This document shows positions 1-13,280 of a DNA stretch of 64,000 nt, piece after piece; within the stretch, counting starts at the first letter, position 1; each line of letters begins with the position of its first letter. The notes under the pieces are model-generated. The model saw only the letters and a list, made by a program, of their open reading frames with translations. It did not search any database and had not been told where the DNA came from. The stretch lies in the NCBI GenBank assembly GCA_028023455.1, contig JAQFVV010006274.1:1676001-1740000 (forward strand), written 5' to 3'. A program made the position numbers and the translations under genes. This DNA is from Epiperipatus broadwayi. Taxonomy: Eukaryota; Onychophora; Udeonychophora; Euonychophora; Peripatidae.

Positions 1-1072
1 TGTAAGTTTTTGGCAACACTAATGCAATGCTCTTATAAAATTAAATATATTTTTAAAAAAGTTATATGTGATTATCACATATTTCGTCAAAAGTAATATT
101 TATTAATTTAACGTAAATAATTTTTAAAGAATATACTTATTTTTTTGCTAATACTAATATAATGCAAAATATCTCTCAGATCAATGTATTTTGTGGTAGC
201 TAGATTTTTTTTTTCAGATTAGCAATTACAGCTGATATCCATGAGCAGTAGCTAAAACTAAAATAAACTATCATGATTAAAATCCATGAAAAGCATGCAA
301 AGATTATTAAATCAGGCACTGTTTATTTTCTATTTATAGGAAGCATACAGACTGCTTGCCACACTAATAGCACATATACATGGGGTTTAGGCAAAGAATT
401 AATAAATCCCCCAAAAAATATTATTAAAAAAATAATAAAATTCCATTCATTGGTGCTAAAATGTTTGCTAGGCTGCCTTCTATTATTCACATTTAACTAT
501 GATGCCCATATATTATAATTTACCTAGTAAATTGGATGAAAAATGATATTAAATCTTAGCATAAACTGTTCATATTTGCTAAAGAAACTAATGTATCACC
601 AGATTTGATATTCATTTAGACTTGTAATGATCTTTTGATTATGGCAACCTGCATATTTTTGCTGACCATGATGATCATTCACTTTTTGATAATCCTAAGT
701 TCATGTTTGCAATTGTATCAAAAACAGGACTTTTGCCTTCAGAAATTTTCTTTGCTTATCTTTTAATTTTAAGATCCATTAAAAGAATTCATACAAAATT
801 TACACTTTTATTATTTTTGTTTAATAACAAATCTCCTATAAAAATCTATATTCTATTTTTTGATTGAAAGATCTGTACATTGGATATAACAATGATCTTA
901 TGATAATCATAATAGATTTTTTCTGTCTTCACTTTGTTGAATCTCATGCAAGTAAAATATCATTTTTAAATTCCTTGTTCCAGAGTTTTTCAAATTTGTA
1001 AATTTTTTGGATTTTGAAAATAGGTTTTTTATTCCACTCATTGTAAACCCAAATTCTACTAAAAATGTAAAA
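1..1072. other. AT-rich intergenic sequence
   Basis: No gene, RNA or transposon end is recognisable here. The open frame at 273-518 has no motif I know and its composition matches the surrounding DNA, so I treat it as a chance frame. Confidence 0.5.
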
Positions 1073-1074
1073 TA

Positions 1075-2819
1075 TTTGGTACTTGTTAAATAGTCACTTA
1101 CATTGCTTGGTGGTGCTATTTCTGTGCAAAAACATAGCGATTTAACGTTTCTAGGCCTGTTGACTCTTAAACAATTTACGTTATTTTTTTTAATATGGCT
1201 TTTTTTTCTTAAAAATGTACGTTATTCTTTTGGGGGGGGGGGGGTTAAAGCACCTTTTTTTTTCTTTTTATAAAAAAAAAGCAGTGTTTTTTGAATTAAT
1301 ACACCTTTATTTTTTTTTTAAAAGTACCTTATTCTTTTTTGTTTGTTTGATTGTTTGTTTGTTTTTTTGTAATTATTTTTTTAATTATCTTACATGGTGG
1401 CTTTTTTTTTTTGTAATTATATTACATGTTTTACAAAAAAGCTTTTTTTTTGGTTTTTATTTTTAACAAAGGGGGGGGGGGTATTTTATTTTTAATAATA
1501 TGCCCTTACAATGTACAGGTAATGTGTTCCAAAAAGCGTAATTTATTTTATACTAATTAAGCAGAGATAGCTTTTTTTTTTTAATAATAGTACAACAAAT
1601 CTAAAAAGCGGACTTTTTTTTCCCAGTAATTAATCAGACTCTGCTTTTTTTATTTTCCTGCCTTCACCTTTTCTTTTTGTTTATCTTCTTATTACAGTAG
1701 TTACCCAACAAAAAAGGCCACTTTCTTTTTATTTACAATAAAGAATCAAATACTGTTTTTTTGTTTTAGGCCAGCATACTTTCCTTCAACCCCTACCCTT
1801 CTACACTGACAATCTGGTTGTAATATTAAAGCTTTAAAGAAAAACAAAATGAACAACACCAAAACAAAAAAACTTTGGAATTGATTGCCTTACAAATTCA
1901 TCAAAACGACAAAACAGATTCATTGAAAAAATAAATTTATTAGTGACATATGACTGTAATTAATAAAAAAAAACTTTTTTGACTGAAAAGTGGAGTCTAC
2001 TATTTTTGAACAACATTTGACTACCTACAACAATTGAAAGAACAAACAGCCAGAAATGACTTTGGAAACTAGTGAGCACACACAAACTGCCAAGTTCATC
2101 TACTAAGTATTATACCTTTACCACATCAACATTGATTGACATGTGATAGGATGTTTTGAGCCTGCAGAAAGGCAACTGCATCAGCTTCTGTGTTTGGGAC
2201 ATCCCACAGTTGAATCATTATACTATTGCCTTCAGCCATTTTTTTTCTCGTTTGTGTCACGGCCAAAATGTGGCTTTTTCGTGAACACTTGCAATTGTGC
2301 TGTGGCAGAGCCATTTCCAAATTTAAACACTTCCACATTGCGTATAAAAGCATTGCTGATATGCTGGCAATTAGTAGTAGGTAATTCTATGTCAGTTGGG
2401 GTCTAGGGAAAACCATTTTGAACAACATTTCAACAGTTTTAAGATATTCCAGTACACACAGCCATAGATTAAATGGTAGCGAAGTGCCATTACTGATTGT
2501 ATGCATAGAAAGGCACACAAAGCTGGGTGGAACATTTCTGTGCATATGCTTAGAAAGTGATGCCATCATGCAGCACAATTAAATGGCTATTGTGTTATAT
2601 TAGCCATAGGTTTGGCACATGGCAGAATAAACGGCTTTTACTGATTGGTAGTGTCATAGTTTTGGCCGTGTAAAATGCATCATGTGGCCGCTAAATAGCT
2701 ACTACGATTGTAGTGGTGTATTAGTTGTACATTTGGCTACGAAAGTGGTATTATTCTATGTGTCTACACAGAAACAGCACCTCCAAGTAATGTACAGTGG
2801 CTATTTAACAAGTACCAAA
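1075..2819. mobile_element. Non-autonomous DNA transposon with long TIRs
   Basis: The two ends are inverted copies of each other over about 62 bp. The left end (1075-1136) begins TTTGGTACTTGTTAAATAG and the right end (about 2757-2819) reads as the same sequence on the other strand, with a few mismatches and small indels. Each end is flanked by TA (1073-1074 and 2820-2821), which fits a TA target duplication as in Tc1/mariner-like elements. That superfamily call is inference, because no transposase frame is present in the 1.75-kb interior. The left interior (1190-1660) is an unusual T-rich tract with G runs at 1232-1244 and 1471-1481. The right interior (2040-2755) is of ordinary composition. 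Confidence 0.8.
1190..1660. repeat. T-rich low-complexity tract with poly-G runs
   Basis: Long T homopolymers alternate with short A-rich words and two G runs (13 G at 1232-1244, 11 G at 1471-1481), all inside the TIR transposon at 1075-2819. The frame at 1215-1466 encodes mostly Phe and Leu and is a by-product of the T runs, not a protein. Confidence 0.7.
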
Positions 2820-4051
2820 TATTTACTATCCATAGGTTTGTTTATATAGAATTTTTTTCTATATAGTGTATAATTTATTTTATTAATAAAAATATAAACT
2901 TTTAAAATGCAAAAACTTTTTATGACAATAATTAATCAATATAATAGTTTTTTTGATAATAAATTATATAGAATTATTGGATTGAGATAGAAGAAAAAAT
3001 ACATAGTCTATTGCAATTAGCTTTATTAATTTATAGGTATTTATTGTAAGAGATAAAGATGATTTTTGATACTTTGTTGGATGAAATTTTTGAATAATAT
3101 TCTACCTGTATCTAATTTCACTATTACAACTGGATCACTTGTATTCCTTGAAAAATTCTATATATGTGGCATACTTTCTTCTGGTAGTTCAATAAGTTCC
3201 ACATACATTATTTATGCATAATTATTTAACTAACTTTGTTTTCCATTTTTCTGAATGTGTGAAATTATCTCTTTATCTACATTTTTTTATTATCTTAAAG
3301 TGTGAAATAAAAATTGGTGTAAATCTGCTTCAAATTAGTTTTCCATTTATCTGAATCTATGAAACTATTTATAGGTAGTTTTAAGAAGCAGGTATAATGA
3401 TGAATGATAGAATTGATGCTCATATTTTAAACTTCTAAATTTACATTATGGTGATAATTTTACTATTATTGCCAATTCATAGATTATCTACTCAATATCT
3501 TTAAGTTTTGGAATGCAACCTATGAAGACTTTGATTTAGCAATTAATATTAAAAAAGTTAGATGCTGTTTATCTGTTTAAAAAAAATTGACTATTTTAAA
3601 TATTTTCTTAGTTTTTAGGTATAAAAGCACATTTTCTGCTAGATTTTTTTATATTTTATTTATTAACTTGTTAATTTCTTTCAAAGTGAATAGTGAAAAC
3701 TTTCATATTATAATTATTGTTTGGGGCAGTAATAGTAGTGCATGTATATACTATCCATTAATGGAGCTATCCACAAATTGTTTTTTTTTTCATAAAAAAT
3801 AAAAAAAATGAAAATAATACTTGTTTAAAAACATAAAAATAATATAATTTACTAAATATCGCGCTATATAAAATAATTGATTTATTTACATACATTTATT
3901 TTCAAATAAGAATGACGTATCGTAAATTCTAGTAAATTTCACCAGTGTCATTCATTCAAGCATGTAAAAGTAATTTAAAGTGATTATTTAATATCTTCAT
4001 GCTTTCACTTTCAAACACTTAAGATTTGCCCATACAAAAGCGTTTGGGTTC

Positions 4052-4077
4052 GAAAAGATAGGCCACTCTATCTTTTC
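4052..4077. other. Perfect hairpin, 9-bp stem
   Basis: GAAAAGATA at 4052-4060 pairs exactly with TATCTTTTC at 4069-4077 around an 8-base GC-containing loop. The bases just upstream (TTGGGTTCG) look slightly like a tRNA B box, but no A box fits. No function is assigned. Confidence 0.45.
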
Positions 4078-4906
4078 CAAAGACTTTATCATGTGTTTGA
4101 AGTGTTAGTATTCAGTCATTTATAATTAAAATCTGCAAAGTGCATGTGCAACAGCTTAATGCTGTTTAAATATTATAATTTACTTAGAAAACAAATCTGA
4201 AAATATTATCTTCAGCAAACAAATAATGGTTGAAAAATAAATATTTTCACTAAGTATGATTTTATTAGTAATCATAAAAAACAAAAACACGAAAACAATA
4301 TATGTTTTTAAACATTAAAGAAGCATAATTTATTTAGAAAAAAAACTGATAATATCTTTGATGAATAAATAATGATTAAAAAATGAATATTTTATATAAT
4401 TGTGATGAATGGAAACATTACATAAGAAATTAAGTTAACAATGATTACAGACATTAATTTAATTTCTTTCAGAATGTTTTCATTGATGATACTTATTGAA
4501 AATATTTGTTTTTAAAGGATTCTTTGATAAATATATTAATTTTAGATTTTGAATCATATTACCTCTTATTTTCATGTTTGTTTGCTTAGCTTATCATTTA
4601 AGCTATTTGCTTTGTTGAACATACTCCTTGAAATATTTATTATTTCTTTTCTAAATAAATTGTCTAATTATTTTCATGTTTTCAAGCATATTGTATTATT
4701 TTCATGGGTTTTTTAGATTTTATTTTTTTTTTAAAAAAAGAAACTTTTCAGTTAGCTTATTCTTGTGTTTGTATGTGGTTTGAAACTCACCAATAGATAG
4801 TAAGTACATACATTTAGCACATTGTTATATTTTTTATTTTGTAAAAAAAATATTGTATAATACACTATTTCAGTTATGTATATTTCAAGTTATTTATATG
4901 AGTGGT

Positions 4907-4930
4907 GTGGACTGATGTAAATCAGTCCAC
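4907..4930. other. Perfect hairpin, 10-bp stem, GTAA loop
   Basis: GTGGACTGAT at 4907-4916 and ATCAGTCCAC at 4921-4930 are exact inverted repeats separated by the tetraloop GTAA. The stem is GC-richer than its surroundings. No gene adjoins it. Confidence 0.55.
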
Positions 4931-6473
4931 ATTCATAAATTGGAGAGTTGTTTTTATTTTTTTGTAAATTAACTATAACATATGGTTATTGTTATTTTTT
5001 TCCAACCTTATAATATAAAGACAAGATTTGAATCTCTATCGATCTATAAAAGCGCTGAAAAATTTTCATTTAAAGGTACTCCATAATACAATGTCAACAT
5101 CATAAGGTCATTTGAAATTTTCATCAGCTTTCTAAATGTGATGATAAAACTATAATTATTTTTTTCATTGATGAAGATATTATCGACATTATGGTACTGA
5201 GTTAACAATTAAGCTAGGGATAGAATCAAAAGGTTATATATAAAAACATCATCATAAAATGTTGATTAAACAGACAAAGAATTAAAAATACGTAACTTAA
5301 TTATTTTAGATTATTTTCTAAAGTGAACCATTTTTTATAGTTTTCTTTGAAGCTGTTTGCACTATTTGACTATCTCAAAGAAAGACTTTTGTTAACCTAT
5401 TTATTTATTATTTTTGACTATTCAGTCTTTCCATTTTTTTAAAACACATTTCGAAAATTGTTAATTATAATTTATAATTAGTACTTACGTAATTAGACAA
5501 ATTTCTATTGTTTCATTTACACGTACTCTGCTTAAAATATAATACAATTTGACAAATAAGAACATAAAAATTAAATAGTAGTTTAATATGCAGTATTTGT
5601 TTATTTATGCTGTTATATTTAATTTTAATAATCAATTATTTTTAAAACGTTATTATACAAACAATTATTTTGATTCTAGATATATTAAAAAAATTATTTT
5701 AGTTTTAATGGCTGTAAATCGTTGTTTGTATGTTACATTTTACATCTGTGAACTCTCATACATATAATCTCTTATTTTTATATATAGATTCATTCACATT
5801 TTGTGGATTAGTGGGAGGTAAATAATAAAGTTTAACTTAAAGGAATTAAAATATTTATTCACTGTTGCAAGCTCTCAGTAATTTGTCTTGTATTTCTTGT
5901 AGAAAGATATTATCAAGATATCTGCTTCAGCTGCAATATCAGCTGAACACTTATCATCTGCTACAATTAATAGATTTAGAGGGACCACCCTAGATTCATC
6001 TGTGATGGAATGTACAAACACTTTGATTATTAACAAATAGTAATCTATCACTATAAAGAGAGTTTATCTATATAGTTAATGCAATAAATTTGAATTATTC
6101 CCTTATTCTCAACCATTAAGTTTATTTAATAAGACTAATTTAATTCGCTAATTATTTTTTGCACTATTTATTGACAATTAATAGAATTGTGTGAGCTAGA
6201 AAAATTAACTTAAATTAGTAATATATGTTGAGAAAAATGCAGATAGAATATTGCTACAGTCAAATGATCGTTATCGTTTGTCATTACTTTAATACAATTT
6301 AATTTAGTACTTCAATTGTTTTAATTAGCCTTAAATTAATAGTGCAATTAACTAAGAATAGTTATTAATTTGAATAAAGTGAAAACAGTCTTTTTTTTAA
6401 AATTTCCTTTATATATATAAATCAAAAATTATAAATATCAAGATAGTAGTCAACAAGCATGCATCACCCTGGA

Positions 6474-6475
6474 CC

Positions 6476-6502
<27 letters not shown>
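6474..6502. repeat. C13-A16 homopolymer junction
   Basis: Thirteen C (6474-6486) are followed directly by sixteen A (6487-6502). This is a slippage-prone low-complexity site and its exact length may be unreliable in an assembly. Confidence 0.8.
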
Positions 6503-6506
<4 letters not shown>

Positions 6507-7499
6507 CTTGCTCTTGCTCTTTCTTAAGCTTTTTTTTTTTTGCCTCCATCTCGGTCTATATTTTTTTTCTGCATGTGTGATCCAGTTTCTTCTGCTTTTA
6601 ATTTTTTTTAATAAATGATTTTTAATTTAATCGTTTTGGCATTTATACACTTGAATATAAATAACATAGTTTTAAAAAAATCCGAAAGTGGCTGTGAAAG
6701 TTCTGAATGCTTATAATAAATATTATTACATACAAAGTTATTGTTTACAATATTTAAAATATTACATAGTTTAATGAGCAGAGAGTCTTTGTCCATTATG
6801 ATTGATGGATGTGGGAAAATAGCATGATTAACGGGGGAGACGGGCCAAATTTTTGTTAATAACAATAATATTTAATTGGAACCAAAACTCAATAATAGTG
6901 TGATTCTTACTGTTGATGTATTTAAGTAATAATAATCATTTTCCATATGCAATTTGTTTATTATCTGCAAACATAAAGTTCTATCTTCTATTGTTTAACA
7001 ATCTTCATCACCATTGTAAATATATAGAATATCATATAATTATATATAAACATCAAAGTTTTTATAAATATAATTTATGAAATTGTTTAAAAAATATTTC
7101 AATTATGCACATTAATTCTTTACAAATAGTTTGATTATAATTTTATTCATATTCCCTTTCAAAATTACATTTAAAATTAATTTATTTATAAATTTTAACT
7201 CGCTAAATAATTTTAACAAACCATAAATTATAGCTATTAAATATGTCACACCTAGAATATCTATTTATTTTAACCATAGAGAAACTAAGTGTAAAGGTAT
7301 TTATCATAATAATAATTCACCAATAAGATTCCTATAGAGTCATTTTATTAAACTTGGAAAGACTATTCACTTTTTTGTATCAATGCTAGTTTATTAATTA
7401 TTTGTCTTACTTATTAGTTGTTTTTTGTTAATTAATAAATTAACATTGATATGAAAATAGCTCATCTTTATATGTTTTTAAAATAATAATTTTATCCTC

Positions 7500-9578
7500 A
7501 CACCTATACATGTGCTAGATTTAAAACCCCTGAGAGTACTTATATAAACAACTTTAAACAACTATATATGCTACATGATTGCACACATCTATGCGAGTGT
7601 TGAATCTGTAATCAAATTGGCATATATATATAATACAGGTATGTGTTTGTTTTAAAAGTTACATAGTTTAAAAAGCGATTTAATTCTAAATTATTAGTCT
7701 ATTTTATTTTGCTGGATTCACATATAGAGAGAGTATATTCCAGGTACTACCATCCTCTATATATATATATAGTAGAAGAATTGGTTTTATACTGATTATA
7801 AATTCTGTTTTTATTTTAATTTTTAATAAACAATTTTAATTAAACCACTGACTTAAATTTATGATAATATCCTCTTAAAATTAGCTAAGTTGTAAACATT
7901 GTGCACTTGACCAACACTATTAAACAATACAAACAGAGATGTAAAAAGTGACACAAAACTAATGTTACAATTTAAGAATTAAATATGTTAGATCTGGAAG
8001 ATGTGATAATGGCTTTTCTAGCAGCAGATAATTTTGTAAACAACCATATGGTCAGCAGTAAAAAGTGTATAAATAATGCAATTTTTGATAATCATCATAT
8101 ATACTATATTGTTAATGTCAGAGTGGTCATCTGAATTTCCGCTCATTTAAACTTTAACATGGAAGAGTAGAGGGCATAGACTTGCCACTTTTCCTGCCAG
8201 AAGTGGTAATCTGTGGTTCTTATGAAATGCAATGGAGAGTATTCCAACTAGTAGCCTATTGTAAAAAGATCTCGATGGAAATCAAGCCATTTATCCAAGG
8301 AAGAGCAATGCCAACATCACCATCCAGTATGCCTTAAGCTGCAATGAAGAAAATTGGTAACATTTCTAAATTTCTGCAGAGCTCTGTTTATAAACTGTTA
8401 ACCTTCCAATATCTACCTAAGCTAGCTATATAATAAATCATCATTTAAAAATCTGTTTTCTAAGTATTGTAAATAAATCTGATAAATTCTAATTAATGTA
8501 AAACTCAATCTTGTCTGAAATTAAAACTTATACTTTGAAAATAATTATTTCAAAATGTAACACACTATAATAACTTAAACTATAAGCTGCTGTGGTCTTT
8601 TATGCCTATTTATTCTATTTTAATATTATTTTCATGATTTTATCATTTTATTATTGTATGTATTTTGATATGCCAAATAACTCGAAACTGTGAGTATTTA
8701 TATATATAATTTTAGTCTATTCCTTTGCAACGAGATCTAATTATTATTTAGATTGATTAATTTTTATTTATTAGTAATCACTTACATCCTAGATTAAGTT
8801 GTGGTTTGCTTAGCTAGAGTTATGAATCATAACTTTCTATATGTGTAATATGTGTATCATAGGATCTAGCCACAGGGATAATATTAAAGCATACTTATAA
8901 TGTTTTATCAATAATTGCATTTTAGATATTCTCCCCCCCCCCAGATTTATATGGATATTAAATATGCGAGTTTGGTATCTTTAGATGGTTTAATAGTTTA
9001 ATTACTCCCTAAGCATAGTATGTTTGAGATGCTAACCTTGAGAGCAGGGTTATATAGTTATGCAAGTAAATGCTATCTATTTTAAGGCATGTTAATTTAG
9101 TTAATCTCATTTGATATATATATATATATACGTTGTTAATGTGTTCTTACCAAGTACATACTATGCATTAACTGCTTGCTGCATGTTTTCTGATGAATCA
9201 CTGGTGGGGTCATGATTGTTCATTTAGTTCAGGTAAAGCAACATATTTTAGAACTGGAACACAAGGATCCAGATTGTTTATTAAAAGCTTATTCGGCTCC
9301 CTGAACTTTTAATGTTTTTATATTCATGGCAGGTCGTTCGGTCATAGGGCACCGAGCATTTGATGCTGAAGCCCATGAATAATGATCTACTCGCACCATA
9401 ATAATTTTTATTAATATTTTATTATGTGCCATAGCGTGCATAAGTATATCTAGGGTAAACGAGTTCTCCCTATATTAAATGATTATTCAGCATTAGGCTG
9501 AATCCTAATGTAGATTATCATGCTAACTCACATATCTTTGAACCTGATTATGCGCCCAACTTGTAAATTTTTATATAT
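7500..9578 (+). repeat. Dispersed repeat copy A, left part
   Basis: This segment aligns collinearly, with considerable divergence, to about 19600-22015 (copy B). Shared landmarks include AGAGCTCTGTTTATAAACTG at about 8379 (near 20733 in B), TTTTATGCCTATTT at about 8598, GATATGCCAA near 8669, ATGCTATCTA near 9070 and GCTTGCTGCATG near 9174. It resumes at 14935, because the composite element at 9579-14934 is inserted in it. The family is not identified: no reverse transcriptase, transposase or clear terminal repeat is visible. It contains no coding frame worth calling. Confidence 0.7.
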
Positions 9579-10440
9579 TGTAACGGGATGGGGTGGGTGA
9601 GAGAAACTAGAGTGAACCTGGGGTGATGGGAAATCATCATCAACCCCAAGTAAATACAAAATCAAATATTAATAGTTTACAAAGTATATATAAGTATAAA
9701 TTAATTAAGAATAAAATGAGATTAGAGAATTTCTGTGAACATTGAGAGATCAGCCAGCTAACTGAGAAGAGCAACTAAAATAGCTATACATCAACCAGCA
9801 CTACAATTTATAAAATAAGTACAAGTAAATACTCGAGAGAAATAACTGTCCATCATTATCGCTGATGGGAATAAACAAATCAGTACAGTAAATCAGAATA
9901 AAATCAACAGTCCATCTTGTGGCTGGATTTGAACAATAAAAAATATAAATCAACAGTCAACCTTGTGACTGGATTGGAAACGGGTCTTCTGTAGACCAGG
10001 CTAACTACTGAGCCTTTGCCACCTTGAGCAATCTTTAAACATAACTTGGATGCACCAGCTTAGTGCCCATCCATCAGAATACATAAGAATCAAACAATAA
10101 TGCTGGGACATTAAAATATGCTGATCATCATCAATGCTCAGACCATTTGTAGTGGCCAATATAAACTTAAATTTTTAACAAGACTGAACTAAAATAAAAT
10201 ATAGTGCATGGGCTTTAAAGAGTATCCTCTTTTGCGCCAACCAGGATGATGATTGATCATCTATGGATGCCCCAAAGCACTAAGTACCCATCCCCATTTA
10301 TCCGTGTCCGAATCTAGCCCAGAGAACACAAGATCTTACTGTATGTGAACAAGAGATGATGGAAACAATTTTAACAATTAAATACAAGTTTATTATTAAC
10401 AAAAAAATAAATGATATTTAGGGTCTTATAGGTTAAGGCT
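9579..10440. repeat. Left arm of composite element (second copy at 44412)
   Basis: This ~860-bp arm is repeated at 44412-45302. Both copies contain GAACCTGG, an ATCATCATCAACCCCAAGTAAA string, the tRNA-like segment and GCGCCAACCAGGATGATG. Homology between the copies stops at the word CTCTGATTTTGA (10439-10450), which is also where direct repeat 2 begins at 13280, so this point is a real module boundary. Confidence 0.75.
9920..10015 (-). repeat. tRNA-derived (SINE-like) segment within the left arm
   Basis: On the minus strand GGCTCAGTAGTTAGCC (9999-10014) resembles a tRNA A box, and GTTTCCAATCC (9971-9981) resembles a B box (consensus GGTTCGAATCC) at tRNA-like spacing. A second B-box-like word, GTTCAAATCC, occurs about 55 bp further along as part of a short tandem duplication. 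The copy at 44785-44827 keeps both boxes with changes. It is not a functional tRNA, because no acceptor stem is evident. It is best read as a SINE head captured in the element. Confidence 0.5.
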
Positions 10441-12109
10441 CTGATTTTGAAAAGTATAAACACCATAATTATTTTTGGAATTTTTTAATTAATTAAACAA
10501 AATTTTTATCTATTAGAAATCCCCTAAGTAAAAACATGTATATAGATTCCAAGGGATTAGAGAGATAAAAATAAAATTCTGTTTTTAATCAAGGTGTTGT
10601 TATAATACCTCAGATGATTTTATAAAAAGGGCTGATAAAAAATATCAGTCTGGATAATGATTTTTGAAGAAAGCAGTATGTTGTTGGCTGTAGCAGAGAG
10701 TTGGCAGAAAACCTACCATGAATTAATGTAGCTGAAGGAAGGAGCTGCTACTTTTTTCCTTCACAGGAGTTTTGATTTACTTGAAACTGGGTCACTTCTG
10801 AATCAATAGCCTGAAAAAAAAAAGAGGACAAAATAGCTAGCAGAGTTATATAAAGCTCCTATGAAGATCTAAGGACAGTGCAGTAGCTGCCTTATAGTTT
10901 ACTGCAGTTTTGATTCATGAAGCCAGGATCACTTCAAATGCATCAACTAGCTGCTTAAATATGTTTTAGAAGACAGCTTGACAATTGCTTGGACTACAAA
11001 AAAAAATCTCATGGTATGCCAACAAATTACCTGAATTATACTTTTTCCTGATAATGACAGTCACTAAAAACCAAACTCACCAAGAAAAATCTTTCAGCTT
11101 GCTGAAGAATTAATTACATGTATGCTGCATCAGATAAAGGCAGAGAAACATGGATAAACATATATACAGCTGGTGGTGAGTAGCGTTATATATGATAAGG
11201 ACATTTTAAACAATTTCCTTAGTAAAATGACATTTTTATAACTGATATAAATGTATAAAACGATATTAGTTTAAAGTCGTTTATTAAAGAAAAAAAAACT
11301 ATTTAAAGTTATATTTATAATTAAAAAAAATAATCAAGAAAAAGTTTTCTGAAAATCTTTTAGACCAAAAAAAGAGAAAGACATTTTAAATCAATCAACA
11401 ATCATCTGTCAAAAATTTAATAGTACTTGTTTCAAGGAAAAAAGACTATTCAGTAAAGATAATTAAATTGCGAGAATAATCTGTAATAAATTTATTGTGA
11501 TAAATACTTATGTTATGTAGATAAATTAATATATCGCACATCTGTGCAAATTATATATATATGTGTTTCAGTAAACCTACTATGTAAAATGTATTTCATT
11601 TAACTAAAACTTTAATTATTTATCGTATTTTTATATAATTTAAGATTTGATAATTATTTTGTAGCAAGTCAAATAGGTTATTTCACCACACACATGAATA
11701 TGTGCATATGTTGTCAATTATAACACATATGTAAATTAATGTAACAATTTAAATTTTGAATAGTCATTATGTAAATTACAAATGTAATAATTATTTTATG
11801 TTTAATTGAAATGTATTTCTTGTATATTATAAACTGCACGTCTGTGTACGAATATATATATATGCGTTTGTAGAAATTAATTGAGAAATATTGTAAAACA
11901 ATGTAATAACTTTAGTTGTGTATATAATTTTTTATACCATTCAAAATCGGAATTCTTAACCTATAAGACTTTAAATATCTCATTACTTATATACTTCTTG
12001 TAAATTGTTAATATATCAAATAAAATAGTTAATTTTGACTGGGAATGAGTTGCCATCATATCTTAATTTCTCATTTAATTCCATTACCCACCTAGCACAT
12101 CTTATTACA
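10441..12109. repeat. Direct repeat 1 of the composite element
   Basis: This 1.67-kb unit is repeated at 13280-14934 with high similarity, starting CTGATTTTGAAA and ending in a degenerate version of the element terminus (CACATCTTATTACA at 12096-12109 against CCCATCCCGTTACA). The main differences are about 45 bp near 10920-10970 that are missing from repeat 2 and a ~30-bp block near 14132-14160 that is absent here. It holds no recognisable gene. Confidence 0.85.
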
Positions 12110-13245
12110 AATGGTTACCTAACTGAGGGCCGATGATGATCATGTACTGTGGCAATCATTATAGATGGATGCCCAACATAGGCTGATGATGATCACATAC
12201 TGGTGATCATCACTTCAAAATTATTAACTTGATTTCAAACCACGACTGAGAAAGAAAAACAAATGCATTTTATGCAGAATTAATTTTAAAAATTACTGTG
12301 AAATATGTGACAAGAGTATTGATGATGGCTATAAATTATAAAATAGTAATTTTCATGTATGTTTGAAGAGGTTCATATTTGGAGTTAGATAGAAAAATCA
12401 ATGATTTTGAAGATTGGTTTTGGTGTTTGATTGTTGAAATTTGTTTAGCTGTATTTTTAGTTTTGATGATGGATGGAGATTTTTGTCATTAGCTTGGAAA
12501 TTGCAATGTTTTCATGCAACTCTGAGGGTGTTGTATCTCCACTATTTGCTCCAACCTATTTTTTATATTTCATATTGTTTGTGATAGGGCAGTTAACATA
12601 GTTCTGCCATGATTCCAGCCTCTAAGTCTCCAAAGAAAAGGAGCAAGGCATAGCTTGTATTTCCCAGCCCATAAGACTCAAAAGAAGCAGGGCATAGTTT
12701 TGTATTTCCAGACCCTCCATGAAAGAGGGCTTTGCAAAGATTTTACAGTATCTTTATAAAGGTTGCAGTAGCTTATAGTATCTCATTTGAGGTAGCACTC
12801 TTGGCATTTGTGGTGCATTGTGTACTTACAGTCCAATGGTTGAATTCTTTATTTATCTCAAGATTGCAGATCACTATTCATTCTGTTAACTGTCAAATGT
12901 CTGTCAGATCTTTAAAGATATTGATGAGTACATAGTTTTAGATATGAGCTTTGTTTTCATTATATGTGTAAATTATGCAAAATATTGTTAAAAAGGTGTT
13001 TCATTTCTATTTTCCTTTTTCCTCAGACCAGGGCAATGTAACCGGTTGGGTTACATGGTACATCCATAATAATATAATGTGTGTGCATATATATATATAA
13101 AGTAAAGGAAAAGTAGAAATAAACACAGACAAAAATTATAGTAGATATTTTCTACATTTACTGAAATAGAAATAAATAAATAATAACTCTGATTTAAAAT
13201 ATTGTTTTATAAATTAAACTTTTAAAAGGTCTGAATAAATATAAA

Positions 13246-13279
<34 letters not shown>
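12110..13279. other. Unique spacer between the two direct repeats
   Basis: No coding match. It contains a short tandem duplication (12623-12670 and 12671-12715, sharing GGCATAG and GTATTTCC words), a palindromic TGTAACC...GGTTACA word at about 13036-13054 that resembles the element terminus, and a (TTA)n microsatellite at 13246-13279 directly abutting direct repeat 2. The open frame at 12732-12935 is unrecognised. Confidence 0.55.
13246..13279. repeat. (TTA)n microsatellite
   Basis: An uninterrupted ATT/TTA triplet array ends exactly where direct repeat 2 of the composite element begins. Confidence 0.9.

Positions 13280-13280
<1 letters not shown>

Larger units (their letters stand above)
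2822..7499. other. AT-rich intergenic sequence without genes
   Basis: I find no coding or mobile-element signature in this stretch. It contains two perfect short hairpins (4052-4077 and 4907-4930), a C13-A16 homopolymer junction at 6474-6502, and many AT-only words. The open frames at 3587-3802 and 6608-6865 have no recognisable motif. Confidence 0.5.

Noticed and set aside
1215-1466. 83-codon open frame
   Set aside because: Almost entirely Phe and Leu from T homopolymers; low-complexity artefact.
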